Source: an uncultured Rikenellaceae bacterium
GTDB taxonomy: Bacteria; Bacteroidota; Bacteroidia; Bacteroidales; Rikenellaceae
Reading direction: 5' to 3'
Assembly: GCA_949287525.1 (NCBI GenBank)
Contig: CASEGL010000011.1
Location: forward strand, 1 to 35,192
DNA: 35,192 nucleotides
Part shown: positions 34,373-35,192 of the stretch, piece by piece
How the letters are laid out: every line of letters begins with the position of its first letter
Position numbering within the stretch: position 1 is the first letter of the stretch
The notes under the pieces: generated by a model
The model's database searches: none
Seen by the model: only the letters and a program-made list of their open reading frames with translations
Told to the model about the DNA's origin: nothing
Position numbers and translations under genes: made by a program

Positions 34373-35192
34373 TCAATATTTCAGTTCGATATCCAACTGG
34401 TCGCCAGGTTCGTCGTAACCTACTGTCGTCACGTGGATTTTGCTGATTGCCCGGTTGGAACCGAATTCATAGTCATAAACATACGTCAAGGTATCGCCTT
34501 CCTCGTCGCTGAATTTCACCGTGCAGGTAGTCGGCAGGGTGCGGCTTGCCTTTCCCGTCAAGAGGAAGCGAGACAGTTCGCTATCCAGATCGCCCAAGAG
34601 GAAGAACTCCGGATCGATATTGACAATGCCCGAAACCTCCTCGCCATATTCGACCGTCCACTCGAAGCCCGTATATGCCTCATAAATATGGGTAAGATTG
34701 CCGTCTGTCCATGTGAATGTATAGCTATCCACCGGCTGGCTGTCATCGTCCATGTAGCCGAAGTGTGCCATAGTACCGTCGGCATTGTAGGTATAATAAT
34801 ACTGATCGCCGTCCGGTTCGTCGATGGTCATGAGGCGGCCGTCCTCCATGACGCAGGTGCAGACCGTTTTGTTGCTGTCATCGGACCGGTACGATGTCCA
34901 GACCATCTGATTCCCGCTATAGTCAAACTCATCGAAATGGGAAAAATAATCCTCTCCGCTGCCGATCCGCTGCTCGCAACAGGTCACGCGCCCCTGCGCA
35001 TCGGTAGTCAACACCAAGTAGCTGTGATCGGTCAGTATTATCTCTTTGACAATAGCATTACCGACAGGCTGCTCGCCGCCTTCGTCCTTCTTACCCTGCT
35101 GGTTGAGGGTTACGGTTACGGCATCCTCACCGCTGGCCAGTCGCACGGTGGCCATGCGGACAGTCTCGGTCTCGTTGGCCGTAAAGTTGAGC
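34373..35192 (-). CDS. BACON/DUF4595-like lipoprotein (5' end outside the window)
   Basis: An open frame of 273 codons enters from the right edge and ends at the stop at 34373-34375; no start is visible, and the internal ATG at 35155 is probably not the real one. The first visible residues (LNFTANETETVRMATVRL, then AVTVTLNQQGK) match the end of a BACON domain, a beta-sandwich found in Bacteroidota surface proteins. The remaining about 220 residues have YxYNxDG-type repeats (YYYTYNADGTMAHFGYMDD, VYDYEFGSNRAISKI) like DUF4595 lipoproteins. It is probably a secreted or surface lipoprotein of unknown ligand. It converges on the broken lipoprotein gene across the palindrome-rich gap. Confidence 0.7.
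   Translation of the reverse strand, partial: LNFTANETETVRMATVRLASGEDAVTVTLNQQGKKDEGGEQPVGNAIVKEIILTDHSYLVLTTDAQGRVTCCEQRIGSGEDYFSHFDEFDYSGNQMVWTSYRSDDSNKTVCTCVMEDGRLMTIDEPDGDQYYYTYNADGTMAHFGYMDDDSQPVDSYTFTWTDGNLTHIYEAYTGFEWTVEYGEEVSGIVNIDPEFFLLGDLDSELSRFLLTGKASRTLPTTCTVKFSDEEGDTLTYVYDYEFGSNRAISKIHVTTVGYDEPGDQLDIELKY

Overview
The window reads as chromosomal DNA of a high-G+C member of the Bacteroidota, most likely order Bacteroidales; an Alistipes-like genome would fit, but that is inference. The signs are TonB-dependent uptake with surface lipoproteins, LysM and BACON-type proteins, almost no Shine-Dalgarno sequences, and repeated promoter boxes of the form TAnnTTTG. It is densely coding. 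I see no tRNA, rRNA, CRISPR array, insertion sequence or phage.

Layout. (1) 1-9137, a corrinoid (vitamin B12) region. The tail of an unidentified gene is followed by a BtuB-like TonB-dependent receptor, a BtuG-like beta-propeller lipoprotein and a BtuH-like PKD lipoprotein, then two outer-membrane barrels. A leftward pair encodes a Cys-rich DUF2284 protein and a Dph6-like ATP pyrophosphatase. Divergent from the pair is the cob(I)alamin adenosyltransferase. (2) 9346-12719: a small barrel protein, a decayed DUF4421-like pseudogene, the dipeptidase pepD and ispF. (3) 12773-16204: two divergent outer-membrane proteins, one an Omp85-type barrel without POTRA domains and one with a POTRA-like domain. 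(4) 16262-20351: dnaE followed by trxA, leftward. (5) 20592-24047: a glycosyltransferase, two tandem Stealth-type sugar-phosphate transferases and a flavin reductase-like gene, tightly packed. (6) 24132-29716: a probable six-gene operon, dnaN, DEDDh exonuclease, LysM/binding-protein fusion, rex, a shortened ribF and a hotdog thioesterase. It starts at a good -33/-7 promoter and ends at a 15-bp hairpin. (7) 29811-31253: panB and a TrmH-family methyltransferase, leftward. (8) 31401-33614: the membrane pyrophosphatase hppA. (9) 33668-35192: less G+C-rich by eye, with a lipoprotein gene broken by a TGA in its signal peptide, a palindrome-rich gap, and the 3' part of a BACON/DUF4595-like lipoprotein gene that runs off the right edge.

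How the genes fit together. The B12 region combines surface capture (BtuG and BtuH), active transport (BtuB) and adenosylation (CobO). The DUF2284/Dph6-like pair shares a back-to-back promoter region with cobO and is the best candidate for an undescribed step: a carboxylate-amidating enzyme with a metal or Fe-S partner acting on corrinoids. The other notable points are the duplicated Stealth genes, a RibF whose riboflavin kinase half has decayed, and two genes with a TGA at similar places in their signal peptides.
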